Shown here: one piece after another, positions 45,251 to 55,055 of the stretch | Layout: every line of letters starts with the position of its first letter | How positions within the stretch are numbered: position 1 is the first letter of the stretch | Source: Methanococcoides burtonii DSM 6242 | GTDB taxonomy: Archaea > Halobacteriota > Methanosarcinia > Methanosarcinales > Methanosarcinaceae | Assembly (NCBI RefSeq): GCF_000013725.1 | Contig: NC_007955.1 | Coordinates: 1,271,579 to 1,335,578, forward strand | Direction of reading: 5' to 3' | Length of the DNA stretch: 64,000 nucleotides | Position numbers and translations under genes: made by a program | The notes under the pieces: generated by a model | What the model saw: the letters and a program-made list of their open reading frames with translations, nothing else | What the model was told of the DNA's origin: nothing | Database searches by the model: none

Positions 45251-46519
45251 TTACTTCAAGTTAACTGCATAAGCTTCGAGTGTTGTCTCAAGATCAGCTT
45301 CTGTATGTGCAGTTGACAAAAAGTTTGTCTCGAACTGGGATGGTGGAAGGAAGACATTGCTGTCAAGCATGTCGTGGAAGAACTGAAGGTAACCTTCCTT
45401 ATCGCATTTCAGTACATCCTGATAGTTCAGAGGTTTGTCACCGAAGAACACCTTGAACATGGATGCAATGCCACCAACATGGAAATCAAGTCTTTTGTCA
45501 GCGATTATGTCATTAAGACCGGCACGAAGCATATTCCCAGTAGCTTCGAGCTTCTCATGGACCTTCTCCTTTTCCAGCACATCCACCGCTGCAATACCTG
45601 CTGCAACGGATGCCGGACTACCACTGAACGTACCTGCCTGATAAACTGAACCTGAAGGAGAGATCATCTCGAGGATCTCACGTTTACCACCAAAAACACC
45701 GATAGGCAAGCCGCCTCCGACTATCTTTCCAAGAGTGGTCATATCAGGTGTAACACCGAAATATTCCTGTGCTCCGCCCATTGCAAGCCTGAAACCGGTG
45801 ATGACCTCATCGAATATAAGAACAACATCGTTCTCTTCCGTTACCTTCCTCACTTCCTTGAGATAATCACCCTCTGGAAGTATAGGACCAATGTTACCCA
45901 GAACAGGCTCCATGATAACAGCAGCCATATCATCCTGATTCGATTCGATGACCTCTGTCATTGCCTCGATATCATTGTAAGCCACTTGGAGGGTGTTCTT
46001 TGTGAAATCTTCCGGTATGCCAAGGGAATCCGGTTTGCCGTGTGTCGTTGCACCTGAACCTGCCTTGACCAGGACAGCGTCATGAGCTCCATGGAAACCA
46101 CCCTCGATCTTAACGAACTTGTTCTTACAGGTAAACCCGCGGGCAGCCCTGAGAGCGCTCATTGTAGCTTCGGTACCTGTGGAAACAAATCTGAGCATAT
46201 CAATGCTTGGATAAAGGGAAGCTATCTTTTCACCAAGGGTCACTTCAAGACCTGTTGGTGTTCCGTAAAGCCAGCCTTTATCAAGCTGGTCGATAATGGC
46301 CTGTTTGATGACAGGATTTGCATGTCCCAGAATATTAGGGCCGTATGCCAGACAATAATCAATGTACTCGTTCCCGTCAACATCCTTTATGCGGCAACCG
46401 TTTGCAGATTCCGTATAGAACGGATATGGTTTGATAGCACGAACCGGACTGCTGACCCCACCTGGAAGGATCTTTCTTGCTTTGTCGAATAGGTCTTTGG
46501 ACTTGTCTAAAGTAACCAT
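45251..46519 (-). CDS. hemL: Glutamate-1-semialdehyde 2,1-aminomutase
   Basis: 422 aa, PLP enzyme making 5-aminolevulinate. It shows the N-terminal [60 protein letters not shown] and [20 protein letters not shown] with the PLP-binding lysine. GGTG lies seven bases before the ATG. The 70-bp gap from hemB has a TATA-like GATATATTTC, so an internal promoter is possible. Confidence 0.97.
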   Translation of the reverse strand: MVTLDKSKDLFDKARKILPGGVSSPVRAIKPYPFYTESANGCRIKDVDGNEYIDYCLAYGPNILGHANPVIKQAIIDQLDKGWLYGTPTGLEVTLGEKIASLYPSIDMLRFVSTGTEATMSALRAARGFTCKNKFVKIEGGFHGAHDAVLVKAGSGATTHGKPDSLGIPEDFTKNTLQVAYNDIEAMTEVIESNQDDMAAVIMEPVLGNIGPILPEGDYLKEVRKVTEENDVVLIFDEVITGFRLAMGGAQEYFGVTPDMTTLGKIVGGGLPIGVFGGKREILEMISPSGSVYQAGTFSGSPASVAAGIAAVDVLEKEKVHEKLEATGNMLRAGLNDIIADKRLDFHVGGIASMFKVFFGDKPLNYQDVLKCDKEGYLQFFHDMLDSNVFLPPSQFETNFLSTAHTEADLETTLEAYAVNLK

Positions 46520-46589
46520 GATAACACCATTTGATATTTAATTGTAAATTTTGTATTTCTTAGAAATATATCGTTGTTGCCCTCAAAGC

Positions 46590-47564
46590 TCATTTAAGCA
46601 TACGAGCGAGATCTTTTGCGAAATACGTCAGTATCATATCAGCACCTGCACGCTTGATGGAAAGGAGGGATTCATACATGACCAACTTCTCGTCAAGCCA
46701 GCCTTTTTCAGCTGCCGCCTTTAGCATGGAATATTCCCCACTGACATTGTACGCAGCAGTAGGCATCTTGAACTCATTCTTAATGCGATAGATTATATCA
46801 AGATAAGGAAGAGCAGGCTTCACCATTATTATATCTGCACCTTCCAGAATATCCAGTTCCGCTTCACGGATAGCCTCATTTGAATTTGCAGGGTCCATCT
46901 GATACGTTGAACGGTCACCGAACTGGAAACCGGAATCAGCAGCCTCTCTGAATGGACCGTAAAATGCCGAAGTGTATTTTGCAGCATAGGACATGATAGG
47001 AGTGTTCTCAAAATGGTTTTCATCGAGAGAATTACGGATAGCACCTATCATACCATCCATCATGCCTGACGGTGCAACTATGTCCGCTCCGGCTTCAACA
47101 TGACTTGTGGCGATCTTGCCGAGAATATCAAGAGTAGGGTCATTCAGTACGTCCTCAGTGTCCATATCGACAATACCACAGTGACCGTGATCGGTATATT
47201 CACACATACAGACATCGGTGATGACCACCATATCTTTACCAAGGTCTTCCTTGATGCTTCGGACCGCCTGTTGTACGATGTCATCCTCGCCATGAGAACA
47301 GGTCCCGACAGCATCTTTGTGCTTAGGAATACCAAACAGTACCAATGCAGGAATACCTAGATCCGCTGCTTCCTTTGCATCATCTACCACTTTGTCCAGT
47401 GGCAAGCGCTGTATTCCGGGCATAGAGGATATATCCACGGAAGAATCAGTGGTCTCATCTACGAACATCGGATATATCAGGTCATCTACGCCAAGTGAGG
47501 TCTCCCGCACCAGATCGCGTATCTTACCACTTCTTAACCTTCGCATTCTAACCTGTGGGAACAT
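46590..47564 (-). CDS. hemB: Porphobilinogen synthase (delta-aminolevulinate dehydratase)
   Basis: 324 aa from the ATG at 47564; a TTG at 47573 is also in frame. It joins two 5-aminolevulinates. The zinc site is [14 protein letters not shown] (three cysteines), the Schiff-base lysine is in [20 protein letters not shown], and [14 protein letters not shown] is also conserved. It starts 12 bp after the hemA stop. Confidence 0.97.
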   Translation of the reverse strand: MFPQVRMRRLRSGKIRDLVRETSLGVDDLIYPMFVDETTDSSVDISSMPGIQRLPLDKVVDDAKEAADLGIPALVLFGIPKHKDAVGTCSHGEDDIVQQAVRSIKEDLGKDMVVITDVCMCEYTDHGHCGIVDMDTEDVLNDPTLDILGKIATSHVEAGADIVAPSGMMDGMIGAIRNSLDENHFENTPIMSYAAKYTSAFYGPFREAADSGFQFGDRSTYQMDPANSNEAIREAELDILEGADIIMVKPALPYLDIIYRIKNEFKMPTAAYNVSGEYSMLKAAAEKGWLDEKLVMYESLLSIKRAGADMILTYFAKDLARMLK

Positions 47565-47576
47565 TAGTATCAACTC

Positions 47577-48845
47577 TTATTTTGTAATTCCATCGTTCTT
47601 CTTAATCGGTCGTATATCAAACAAACGAGATACGGAATCAAGGAACTTATCGTCATCATATTCCGCTGCGTTGCGTAATTTCTTGGTGGGTTCTGCAAGG
47701 ATCTTATTAGTGATCGCATGCGTGAGATCTTCAAGCACCTTGCGTTCAATTTCCCCAATAGTATGGTAGGCACTCAGTTTATTGATGGCATGCTCCATTT
47801 CGTTATGCCTGAGGCCATGTGATTGGCTATAAAGATTCGATATGATAGCATCAGCCTTTTGACGTTTGTACTGAGCTTTCACCATATCCAGTTCATCATC
47901 AATGATGATCTCGGCCTTCTTGGCCTCCACCATCCTCATCTGAAGGTTCTTTTCATTAATAACACGTAAACCATCGATATTACGGAGAATCACATGTGGA
48001 ATTTCTTCGACCGCAGGATCGATATCTCTCGGGCTTGCAATATCTATTAGAAGGAGTTCGTTCTCGCGGCCTTCCATAACTTTAGCCACAAGATCACCTT
48101 TCAATACATAATGAGGAGCAGAAGTAGCACTGATAACCACATCGGCAGCACGGACATATTTTTCCAGCTGGTCGAACATGACGGCTTCCCCGCCAAGTTC
48201 TTCAGCCAGGTCCCTTGCCTTCTCGTAAGTACGATTTGCAAGATAGATAACATGCATATCCCGGTGTGAAAGTGCTCTCGTGACCAATGTGCCCATTTCA
48301 CCGGTGCCGATCACAAGAATGTGCTTGTCATTCAGACCGTCAAGGATATCCTCTGCAAGATCGACCGCGGCCGAAGCAATGGAAACTGCACCCCTGTTGA
48401 TGAAGGTCTCTGTACGGACCCTCTTGCCCACCTGGATCGCCTTGCTGAATGCGGTACTAAGCACTTTACCAACAGTTCCTGCCCCTTTGGCCATCAGGAA
48501 AAAGTCCTTGATCTGACCGAGGATCTGGTCTTCCCCGATTATCATCGATTCGAGACCGCATGCAAGCCTGAGCAGATGTCTTAACGATTCATCATGGTCA
48601 TAGAACTCCACGATCTTTGCGGAAACGCCCATCTCTTTTGCATAGTGGAAAAGTACACTGCTACCTTTTGAAGATACCACATATATCTCTACACGATTAC
48701 AGGTCTTGAGGACTGCACACTCATAAACAAGCTCATTTGAGTAAAGCTGGCTCAGGACAAGGTCGATGTCGCCGTGCCAGGAGTCTTCCATTTCCTCAAC
48801 AGTAGCCTTTGCGTGCGTGATTACCATACTGGATATTTCTGTCAC
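47577..48845 (-). CDS. hemA: Glutamyl-tRNA reductase
   Basis: 422 aa from a GTG at 48845 with GGAGG six bases upstream. First committed step of tetrapyrrole synthesis, reducing glutamyl-tRNA to glutamate-1-semialdehyde. The catalytic cysteine is in AVLKTCNRVEIYVV (about residue 48), the NADPH site in HILVIGTGEMGTLVTRALSH, and a C-terminal dimerisation helix region closes it. The dehydrogenase-like gene precedes it by about 90 bp. Confidence 0.97.
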   Translation of the reverse strand: MTEISSMVITHAKATVEEMEDSWHGDIDLVLSQLYSNELVYECAVLKTCNRVEIYVVSSKGSSVLFHYAKEMGVSAKIVEFYDHDESLRHLLRLACGLESMIIGEDQILGQIKDFFLMAKGAGTVGKVLSTAFSKAIQVGKRVRTETFINRGAVSIASAAVDLAEDILDGLNDKHILVIGTGEMGTLVTRALSHRDMHVIYLANRTYEKARDLAEELGGEAVMFDQLEKYVRAADVVISATSAPHYVLKGDLVAKVMEGRENELLLIDIASPRDIDPAVEEIPHVILRNIDGLRVINEKNLQMRMVEAKKAEIIIDDELDMVKAQYKRQKADAIISNLYSQSHGLRHNEMEHAINKLSAYHTIGEIERKVLEDLTHAITNKILAEPTKKLRNAAEYDDDKFLDSVSRLFDIRPIKKNDGITK

Positions 48846-48938
48846 TCCAAGCCTCCACGGACGGCGTGTGATAAGTGTAACATGTCCTCATGAATACGAG
48901 CATTGAACTTAAACCTAATGTAATATTTCATGATAACA

Positions 48939-49619
48939 TCAACCTTTCTTGTCCAGGTGCTCCTGAACTATATTGTATGCTACATTATACCCTTTTTCAT
49001 ACGAAACTTCCAGGGCATCCCATATAGCCTTGTCCTCAAGTATCTTCCAGAGAAGGGCTTTACGCTCTTTCTGCAAGTCCACTTTACTTTTGAGCAAGGT
49101 TCGCATCTCATCCTGCAAGCGTATCATCTCCCCATATTGAGGAGTGATTATAGCTTCCAGTTTCCTGCGAGTATATTTTGAGACCGCAGGACTTGAACCA
49201 AAGGTAGATATGCCTATGGAAAGTCCATTCCGTTGTATAACAGAAGGAATTACGACCTCCCCTGCCATATCAATGCGGTTTACAAGGATCCCACACCCTT
49301 GTGCAAGCTCCCTTATCCTGTCATTCAATGAAGGAACGTTCGTTGCAGGAATTACAAGAAAAGCATCTTCCATCAGGTCAAGTATAGATTCATCGGAAAC
49401 AGAGGAAAGGTCTGATTTTATCAATTCAACTTTTGAAGAGGAAGCAAGCTCTTCAAGCTCAGGAGATAGATCAATGCTTATTACAACAGTTTCTGCGTAT
49501 TCTGCAAAGAGGGAGGCTTTTCGAAATCCCACAGAACCTCCACCGAAAACCACCACTTTTCGACCTTCCATATCAATGAAAAGAGGCAGATATTTCCGAC
49601 CAAGGGCCCTCCCTGTCAT
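48939..49619 (-). CDS. Precorrin-2 dehydrogenase (siroheme synthase N-terminal / Met8p-like)
   Basis: 226 aa. NAD-dependent oxidation of precorrin-2 to sirohydrochlorin. It shows LPLFIDMEGRKVVVFGGGSV (Rossmann), AFLVIPATNVPSLNDRI, GILVNRIDMAGEVVIPSVIQ and IGISTFGSSPAVSKYTRRKL, the CysG N-terminal pattern. The C-terminus is a helical extension; whether it also chelates iron is not decided. It begins one base before the ahbB stop region and lies in the heme operon. Confidence 0.9.
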   Translation of the reverse strand: MTGRALGRKYLPLFIDMEGRKVVVFGGGSVGFRKASLFAEYAETVVISIDLSPELEELASSSKVELIKSDLSSVSDESILDLMEDAFLVIPATNVPSLNDRIRELAQGCGILVNRIDMAGEVVIPSVIQRNGLSIGISTFGSSPAVSKYTRRKLEAIITPQYGEMIRLQDEMRTLLKSKVDLQKERKALLWKILEDKAIWDALEVSYEKGYNVAYNIVQEHLDKKG

Positions 49620-50099
49620 TTACAGCCTCACGCCAGTCTTTTTAAATTCACGTACACTGTACAGAAGATTGTAATCAGAGATCCCCGTTGCAATGGATAT
49701 CTCTTTAGCAACATGCTCACAATCTTCACGAGTATATGAATGCACCATTGTGAAGAGGTTGTAAGGCCAATCCGGATATCGAGGTCTTTCGTAGCAATGT
49801 GTCACTTCAGAAAAACCTGCCATGACCGCACCTACCTCTTCGACAAGCTCATCTGGAACGTTCCAGGTGCACATTGCATTTGCGGTTATGCCAATCGCAC
49901 GATGTCCGATAGATGCACCGAACCTTCGAATAAAACCATTCACCTGAAGATGCTTGATCCTATCGACCACATCCTCTTCGGTCATGCCAAGTTCCTTTGC
50001 CACATCAGCAAAAGGAGAATGAGTAAACGGGATCCCATCCTGGGTCAATTTGAGAAGACGTGTATCAAGCTCATCCATTTGAATATTATTATCTGACAT
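49620..50099 (-). CDS. ahbB: Siroheme decarboxylase subunit (AhbB-like)
   Basis: 159 aa. Lrp/AsnC-type fold: N-terminal HTH ([20 protein letters not shown], then [20 protein letters not shown]) and a ferredoxin-like domain with [20 protein letters not shown]. In the alternative heme pathway AhbA and AhbB together remove two acetate-derived carboxyls from siroheme to give 12,18-didecarboxysiroheme. The ATG overlaps ahbA by 11 bp with GGGGTGA upstream. The A/B naming is by convention and could be swapped. Confidence 0.88.
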   Translation of the reverse strand: MSDNNIQMDELDTRLLKLTQDGIPFTHSPFADVAKELGMTEEDVVDRIKHLQVNGFIRRFGASIGHRAIGITANAMCTWNVPDELVEEVGAVMAGFSEVTHCYERPRYPDWPYNLFTMVHSYTREDCEHVAKEISIATGISDYNLLYSVREFKKTGVRL

Positions 50100-50544
50100 C
50101 GAATTTCACCCCGATCTTAAAGAGGCGTTTTGTCGGAAGATCGATCAGTGGACAACCGGTCTCATCCTTGAGGTCGTATATTATCTGCTCCAGACGTTCC
50201 CGGTTCGCAGCGGAAACTGTGAACCAGATGTTATAATCCGCCTGACGCAAATAGTTGTGAGAAACTTCCTGATGACTATTGATCAATTCTGCGACCTCAT
50301 CGATGCGGGATTCCGGCACCTCCATTGCAACAAGTGTACTGATGCCACCAACCCTTTTCGTGTTGATGACCGGACCTATACGCCTTATTGCGCCTTTCCT
50401 GCTAAGTCGTTCCATGCGTACCAGCAAGTCCTCTTCAGAAATACCAAGCTGCTGGCTTAATTTCTCAAATGGGTGAGGATCAAGAGGAAAATCCAGCTGT
50501 ATCAGGTTCAGGATCGACTTATCGACCTCATCAAGTTGTATCAT
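50089..50544 (-). CDS. ahbA: Siroheme decarboxylase subunit (AhbA-like)
   Basis: 151 aa from the ATG at 50544 (GGTG nine bases upstream); a TTG at 50571 is in frame. Same Lrp-like architecture as its neighbour: [40 protein letters not shown], then [20 protein letters not shown] with the conserved H-N-Y-x-R. It pairs with the next gene as siroheme decarboxylase. It is likely an enzyme, not a regulator, since it lies in a complete Ahb cluster. Confidence 0.88.
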   Translation of the reverse strand: MIQLDEVDKSILNLIQLDFPLDPHPFEKLSQQLGISEEDLLVRMERLSRKGAIRRIGPVINTKRVGGISTLVAMEVPESRIDEVAELINSHQEVSHNYLRQADYNIWFTVSAANRERLEQIIYDLKDETGCPLIDLPTKRLFKIGVKFDVR

Positions 50545-50636
50545 GTAAATTAACACCATTTTTATTTGCAATCGATCTGGATGCTAGGCAGAGTTCATGC
50601 TATCATTAGATTATTAATATTTCCCATAACCAGAGT

Positions 50637-51677
50637 TCATCTGGGATTATATATACAGTATGGCTCTTCCGCCATGTAGTCACCAGTGGCTGCATAAGCA
50701 CGGGCACGACAGCCGCCACATACATTTTTGTAGCTACATCTTCCGCATTTACCACCGAGCTTATCATAATCGCGAAGATCGTTGAAAAGTACTGAATCTT
50801 CCCAGATCTCCTTGAAGCTCTTTTCCTTTATATTGCCTGCGATAACTGGAAGATATCCACAGGGCTGGACATCCCCTGTACTGGAAACAAAGCAAAAGCT
50901 TATGCCTCCGAGACAGCCACGAGTCATTGCTTCATAACCATGTGTCTTAACAGTGACCTCAGTGCCTTCTCTTTTCGCACGCTGTCGCATTATTCTGAAA
51001 TAGTGAGGAGCGCATGTGGCCTTCAACTGGATCTTGACGTGCTTCTGCTGATCATAGAACCAGTTCAGCACGCGTTCATATTCAGCAGGAGGGATCTCTT
51101 CGTTCTCGAGTTCCTTACCTCTGCCTGTTGGCACAAGAAGGAAGATATGATGGGCTTCCGCTCCAATATTGGTTGCAATTTCAAGAATGGCAGGGATCTC
51201 ATCGATGTTCCTTTTTGTTATGGTCGTATTTATCTGGAAACCAAGGCCGCCTGCTTTCAGGTACTCGATACCACGCATCGAGCTCTCGAATGCACCGGGA
51301 ACTCCGCGGAAGTCGTCATGTGTCTGTGCAGTTGAACCATCGATGCTTATACTGACACGCTGCACTCCTGCATCTTTCAGTTTTTTCACAACACCGTCAT
51401 TGAGAAGGGTGCCGTTGGTCGCAAGAGCCACACGCAGACCTTTGTCAGTAGCGTATCTTGCGATCTCATAGACATCCTTGCGAACAAGAGGTTCGCCTCC
51501 TGTCAGAATGAGAATGGGATCCCCCATCTCTACGATCTCATCGACAAAATGTTTTGCTTCAGACGTGGAAAGTTCACCCTCAGGTATCTCCGATGTAGAT
51601 GAACCTCTGCAATGAACACATGCAAGATTACATCCCCATGTCAATTCCCATGCTATAAGTCGTGGAGGTTTTACCAT
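50637..51677 (-). CDS. ahbD: AhbD heme synthase (radical SAM, SPASM domain)
   Basis: 346 aa. Converts Fe-coproporphyrin III to heme b by oxidative decarboxylation of two propionates. The radical SAM cluster is WGCNLACVHCRGSS near the N-terminus, the SAM-binding LTGGEPLVRKDVYE follows, and the C-terminal auxiliary cluster includes CGRCSYKNVCGGCRARAYAA. It is the first gene of the minus-strand tetrapyrrole operon with AGGAG eleven bases before the ATG and a TATA box at 51701. Confidence 0.9.
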   Translation of the reverse strand: MVKPPRLIAWELTWGCNLACVHCRGSSTSEIPEGELSTSEAKHFVDEIVEMGDPILILTGGEPLVRKDVYEIARYATDKGLRVALATNGTLLNDGVVKKLKDAGVQRVSISIDGSTAQTHDDFRGVPGAFESSMRGIEYLKAGGLGFQINTTITKRNIDEIPAILEIATNIGAEAHHIFLLVPTGRGKELENEEIPPAEYERVLNWFYDQQKHVKIQLKATCAPHYFRIMRQRAKREGTEVTVKTHGYEAMTRGCLGGISFCFVSSTGDVQPCGYLPVIAGNIKEKSFKEIWEDSVLFNDLRDYDKLGGKCGRCSYKNVCGGCRARAYAATGDYMAEEPYCIYNPR

Positions 51678-51700
51678 GTATGATCATACTCCTATTTACT

Positions 51701-51710
51701 TAATATAATG
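51701..51710 (-). promoter_or_regulatory. TATA box of the heme operon
   Basis: CATTATATTA on the minus strand, about 25-33 bp before the ahbD ATG at 51677. The divergent plus-strand TATA box at 51777 is about 70 bp away, so both heme units share one control region. Confidence 0.5.
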
Positions 51711-51776
51711 TAAGCTATTATCAAAGGCAATTCTTTCAATTTGCTTAAATAGTATGGAACTATACTACACAGAACC

Positions 51777-51784
51777 CATATAAA
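51777..51784 (+). promoter_or_regulatory. TATA box of the CcmD-like/ccmE/ahbC unit
   Basis: CATATAAA on the plus strand, about 70 bp before the ATG at 51851. It predicts transcription starting near 51808. Confidence 0.5.
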
Positions 51785-51850
51785 TCGTATCGTCAAGATA
51801 CATAAAATAACAACATATAATGCTCTTTTTGGAGCTAAGGATGATAAGAT

Positions 51851-51979
51851 ATGGCAATGGGATATCAGGCATTTCAGACTGCATTCGCAATTACATGGAT
51901 AATAATACTTTCCTACATTGTTTATCTGATACGCACACGCTTACGTCTTGCATCCCTGATCCGAAAACTTAAAGATTGA
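51851..51979 (+). CDS. CcmD-like small membrane protein
   Basis: 42 aa: MAMGYQAFQTAFAITWIIIL, then SYIVYLIRTRLRLASLIRKL. One hydrophobic helix followed by a basic tail is the classic CcmD layout. CcmD anchors heme trafficking to CcmE during cytochrome c maturation; the directly following gene is ccmE. AAGG lies ten bases before the ATG; an ATG at 51857 is also possible. Too short for most automatic gene finders. Confidence 0.7.
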   Translation: MAMGYQAFQTAFAITWIIILSYIVYLIRTRLRLASLIRKLKD

Positions 51980-51991
51980 TGGTGTTTGCAA

Positions 51992-52372
51992 ATGAATAAA
52001 AAACGAAAGGCGATCCTCACCATTCTTGCAATAGTAGCAGTTATGGTGATCGGACTTTGGGGCGTTGATGTCGAACAGGGATATTTGATGGTCTCAGATA
52101 TCACAACCAGCCCGCAGGACCATGTCGGGCAGAAAGTCAGTACAATGGGACTTGTCAAAAATGGGACATTGAGCATCTCACCGGAAATGGTCTCATTCAC
52201 CCTCGTGGATGCTGAAGACAAGGAACATGAGATAGATATTGAATACACAGCTGACCTCCCTGCAAATATAGTAGAAGGGAATAGCATTAGTCTTACAGGG
52301 ACCATGATATCAGAATCAAAGATAGAGGCAGAACAAATTGTTATTGGCTGCCCTTCAAAGTATTCCGAATGA
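51992..52372 (+). CDS. ccmE: Cytochrome c maturation heme chaperone CcmE (CxxxY type)
   Basis: 126 aa from the ATG at 51992 (GGTG seven bases upstream; a TTG at 51986 is in frame). An N-terminal membrane anchor (AILTILAIVAVMVIGLW) precedes an OB-fold domain. The C-terminus is IVIGCPSKYSE: a C-x-x-x-Y motif in place of the bacterial H-x-x-x-Y. This variant is known from archaea and some deltaproteobacteria and binds heme through cysteine. It indicates that the organism makes c-type cytochromes. Confidence 0.92.
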   Translation: MNKKRKAILTILAIVAVMVIGLWGVDVEQGYLMVSDITTSPQDHVGQKVSTMGLVKNGTLSISPEMVSFTLVDAEDKEHEIDIEYTADLPANIVEGNSISLTGTMISESKIEAEQIVIGCPSKYSE

Positions 52373-52411
52373 AAAATGAAACATATTAAATTCACATTAT
52401 GAGGACATGCG

Positions 52412-53314
52412 ATGAATATCGAACAATGGGATGAATACCGGCAGATCACCGATGCCATGAACGAAATGATAAGCGACATGGATGATTCACCCCAGATGAA
52501 GAAAGTTGTCGGACATATATGCAGGTCGGGCGGAAAGAAGGTCAGACCTATAATATTACTACTGGCTTCCAGAATATGCGGAAAAGGATCCGAGAATTGC
52601 ACCAATGCAGCACTTGCTATTGAGCTTATCCACTCAGCATCCCTTATACACGATGATATCCTGGACGAAGGGGTCATGCGAAGAGGAGTAGAGTCCGCAC
52701 ATAAAAAGTTCGGACCAGCAGCTGCCATGCTTGCTGGAGATTATATGATCTCAAAGTCCATTGAACTTATTTCAATATACAGTACACCAGTAGTACAAGA
52801 GTTCGGACGTGCAGGAATGGCAATGGCAGAGGGAGAGACCATTGACATAAAAAGCACATCCGAGGATTTTGCAGAGATGAACTATTTTGATTGCATCGAT
52901 AAGAAAACCGCATCCCTCTTTGCGGCTAGTGCGGTCATGGGTGCATATATAGCAGGTGCTGATGAGAAGACTGCAAGTAAATTGAAGAATTATGGGAGAA
53001 AGCTCGGAAGAGCATATCAGATCGTTGACGACCTTCTGGAATATACGCAGAATATCGATAACAAGAAGTCTGACAATAAGTCCATATCGATCTTGCAGAT
53101 ATATAGAAGGACCATGCCATATGAGAGCGCAGTAGAGAAGGCGATCTTGCTGGCAATGGAGAACGTGAGAATGGCAAAAGACATATTGGAAGAGTTCGAT
53201 CCTTCCGATTCAAGAAGCAAGCTCATGACAGTTACAGACCATATTACAATGGAAATGCTTCCAAAAACATTGAAAAATCTATCAGATCCAGGTGAACAAT
53301 ATGCGGGTATATGA
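52412..53314 (+). CDS. Polyprenyl diphosphate synthase
   Basis: 300 aa. Trans-prenyl transferase fold with GGKKVRPIILLLASRICG, the first aspartate-rich motif ALIHDDILDEG-type (LIHDDILDEGVMRRG), and a second motif AYQIVDDLLEY in which the last aspartate is replaced by glutamate. It makes a long isoprenoid diphosphate, possibly the side chain of methanophenazine; its place between ccmE and ahbC suggests a link with membrane electron transport. Product length cannot be read. Confidence 0.85.
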   Translation: MNIEQWDEYRQITDAMNEMISDMDDSPQMKKVVGHICRSGGKKVRPIILLLASRICGKGSENCTNAALAIELIHSASLIHDDILDEGVMRRGVESAHKKFGPAAAMLAGDYMISKSIELISIYSTPVVQEFGRAGMAMAEGETIDIKSTSEDFAEMNYFDCIDKKTASLFAASAVMGAYIAGADEKTASKLKNYGRKLGRAYQIVDDLLEYTQNIDNKKSDNKSISILQIYRRTMPYESAVEKAILLAMENVRMAKDILEEFDPSDSRSKLMTVTDHITMEMLPKTLKNLSDPGEQYAGI

Positions 53315-54494
53315 CAAATCAGTTATCAAAGTAAATGCCAGTACGGAGAATGGAAAGGTCGTTCTCGATACAGAAGGACCACTATCAGTTGTATCAAAAC
53401 CTGTGATAAAACGCATTAATAAGATATTTCGGGAAGAGAAGCCAATATTAGTGGACGATGAGAATATCATTTTTTCCACATGGGTGCCACCCGTCCCAAG
53501 TCCCGCATTCAATAGGGTCATAAGTGCACAGATCGGCGCAGTTATGAAAAAACGTATCCCTGACCAGTTCTCGATCGGGATAACAGACAGATGCCCATAC
53601 AATTGCATACACTGTGGTGCTGCCGGCATTGTTGCAGACCCCGAACTTACACTTGAAGAGGTAAACAGGGTGGTCAATGAAGCAATAGACCTTGGAGCAT
53701 ACCTGATATCTTTCGATGGTGGTGAGACCATGCTTCGAAGCGATATTGCAGACATGGTCGCCAGTGTTGATAAAACAAAGGCAATAGCCACATGTTTTAC
53801 ATCAGGCTTCAAGTTGACACCCGAACGGGCACAGGACCTTAAGACTGCAGGCCTTTATTCAGCACACATCAGCGTAGATAGTCCGGATGAGAAAGAGCAT
53901 GACCGTGTAAGGGGCCGTGAAGGGGCATTCCAGAACAGTATGACAGGCATAAGGAATACGCTGAATGCAGGGATCATGGCAGATATGTTCGTTGTGGTAT
54001 CACCGGATAATATTGATGACCTTGAGGAATTCTATACTCTAGCAGATAATCTTAGTATGCAGGAAATGTCTATCTATGAGATAATTGCTGTAGGAAGATG
54101 GCTCGACCATGAGGACGAGACCATTACCCAGAAAGATGTAGTAAGGCTCGAAAGGTTCCAGAAGAGTAAAAATAAGGAAACGGACGGGCCCAGAGTCACT
54201 GCATTCCCTTATTTCAACGGACCTGAACAGTTCGGTTGTTTTGCAGGCAGGAGATGGGTGCATGTTGCTGCGGGTGGAGATGTTATGCCATGCGCTTATA
54301 CACCGCTCTCTTTCGGGAACGTTAGAGAAAATGGCCTTGAAGAGATATGGAAACGTATGGGAAAACATGCGGCTTACAAAGGTTCTGCGGATTATTGTAT
54401 GATGCGCAACCCGGAGTTCAGGCAGAAATATATACACACCATACCAAAGGATGCTCAAATTCCATTGCGAGTTGATTTACCTCAGAAGAGCTGA
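53301..54494 (+). CDS. ahbC: AhbC 12,18-didecarboxysiroheme deacetylase (radical SAM)
   Basis: 397 aa from the ATG at 53301, with AGGTGA six bases upstream; overlaps the prenyl synthase by 14 bp. Removes two acetate side chains to give Fe-coproporphyrin III. It shows ITDRCPYNCIHCGAAGIVAD (radical SAM cluster), SFDGGETMLRSDIADM, and an auxiliary-cluster region with QFGCFAGRRWVHVAAGGDVM, PCAYTPLSFGNVRENGLEEI and a late cysteine. Its placement away from ahbABD is like that known for Methanosarcina. Confidence 0.88.
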   Translation: MRVYDKSVIKVNASTENGKVVLDTEGPLSVVSKPVIKRINKIFREEKPILVDDENIIFSTWVPPVPSPAFNRVISAQIGAVMKKRIPDQFSIGITDRCPYNCIHCGAAGIVADPELTLEEVNRVVNEAIDLGAYLISFDGGETMLRSDIADMVASVDKTKAIATCFTSGFKLTPERAQDLKTAGLYSAHISVDSPDEKEHDRVRGREGAFQNSMTGIRNTLNAGIMADMFVVVSPDNIDDLEEFYTLADNLSMQEMSIYEIIAVGRWLDHEDETITQKDVVRLERFQKSKNKETDGPRVTAFPYFNGPEQFGCFAGRRWVHVAAGGDVMPCAYTPLSFGNVRENGLEEIWKRMGKHAAYKGSADYCMMRNPEFRQKYIHTIPKDAQIPLRVDLPQKS

Positions 54495-54651
54495 GACATA
54501 AATAGACGATCAAGAGAGATATTTGAATATTTACTATTTATTTGTTCTGACAACTATGGACAAAGTTTGCAGTTAGTCAGAATTTAAGATTTTTCGCATA
54601 ATTCCCATGATAAATTATTAACATTTCCGCAGACAGAAAGGCATAACCGAT

Positions 54652-54661
54652 TAATTTATAT
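54652..54661 (+). promoter_or_regulatory. TATA box of the ATP synthase operon
   Basis: AATTTATATG about 70 bp before the ahaH ATG at 54729, in an AT-rich 234-bp gap after ahbC. A leader of about 45 bases is expected. Confidence 0.5.
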
Positions 54662-54728
54662 GCAAGTTTGATATAGGGAGTGTAAATTACGCCAAGTTAA
54701 CATAATTATAGATGTATCGAGGATTTAT

Positions 54729-55055
54729 ATGGCCAAAGACAAAATCTTATCCGAAATCAAGGAAGCAGAACAAAGTGCGGCCAAAATGGTGGAAGAAGGG
54801 CTTAAGAACAAGAACGAGCGCAATTTAGCAGCTCGTAATGAAGCCAGAGAGATCATCAAGCAGGCGGAAAATGATGCAGCAAAATCTGCCCAGAATGCAC
54901 TAAAGTCAGCTGAAGAAACTATTAAACAAGAATCTGAAGATATTATCTCCAACGGAGTGAACGAAGCCAAAAGGATCAGTGTTAAAGCTGAAGCAAACGT
55001 TGACAAAGCCGTTGAAAACCTGATAACAGAGTTTGAGAGGGCAATACATGCTTAA
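54729..55055 (+). CDS. ahaH: A1AO ATP synthase subunit H
   Basis: 108 aa. Almost entirely alpha-helical and alanine/glutamate/lysine-rich (AKMVEEGLKNKNERNLAARN), forming a coiled coil that is the peripheral stalk with subunit E. GAGGAT lies six bases before the ATG. First gene of the operon; overlaps ahaI by 8 bp. Confidence 0.93.
   Translation: MAKDKILSEIKEAEQSAAKMVEEGLKNKNERNLAARNEAREIIKQAENDAAKSAQNALKSAEETIKQESEDIISNGVNEAKRISVKAEANVDKAVENLITEFERAIHA

Noticed and set aside
51922-52728. Long antisense frame across ccmE and the prenyl synthase
   Set aside because: Serine- and cysteine-rich shadow of two well-supported genes; no binding site or family match.
53282-53812. Antisense frame opposite ahbC
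   Set aside because: Shadow of a radical SAM gene with all its motifs on the plus strand.
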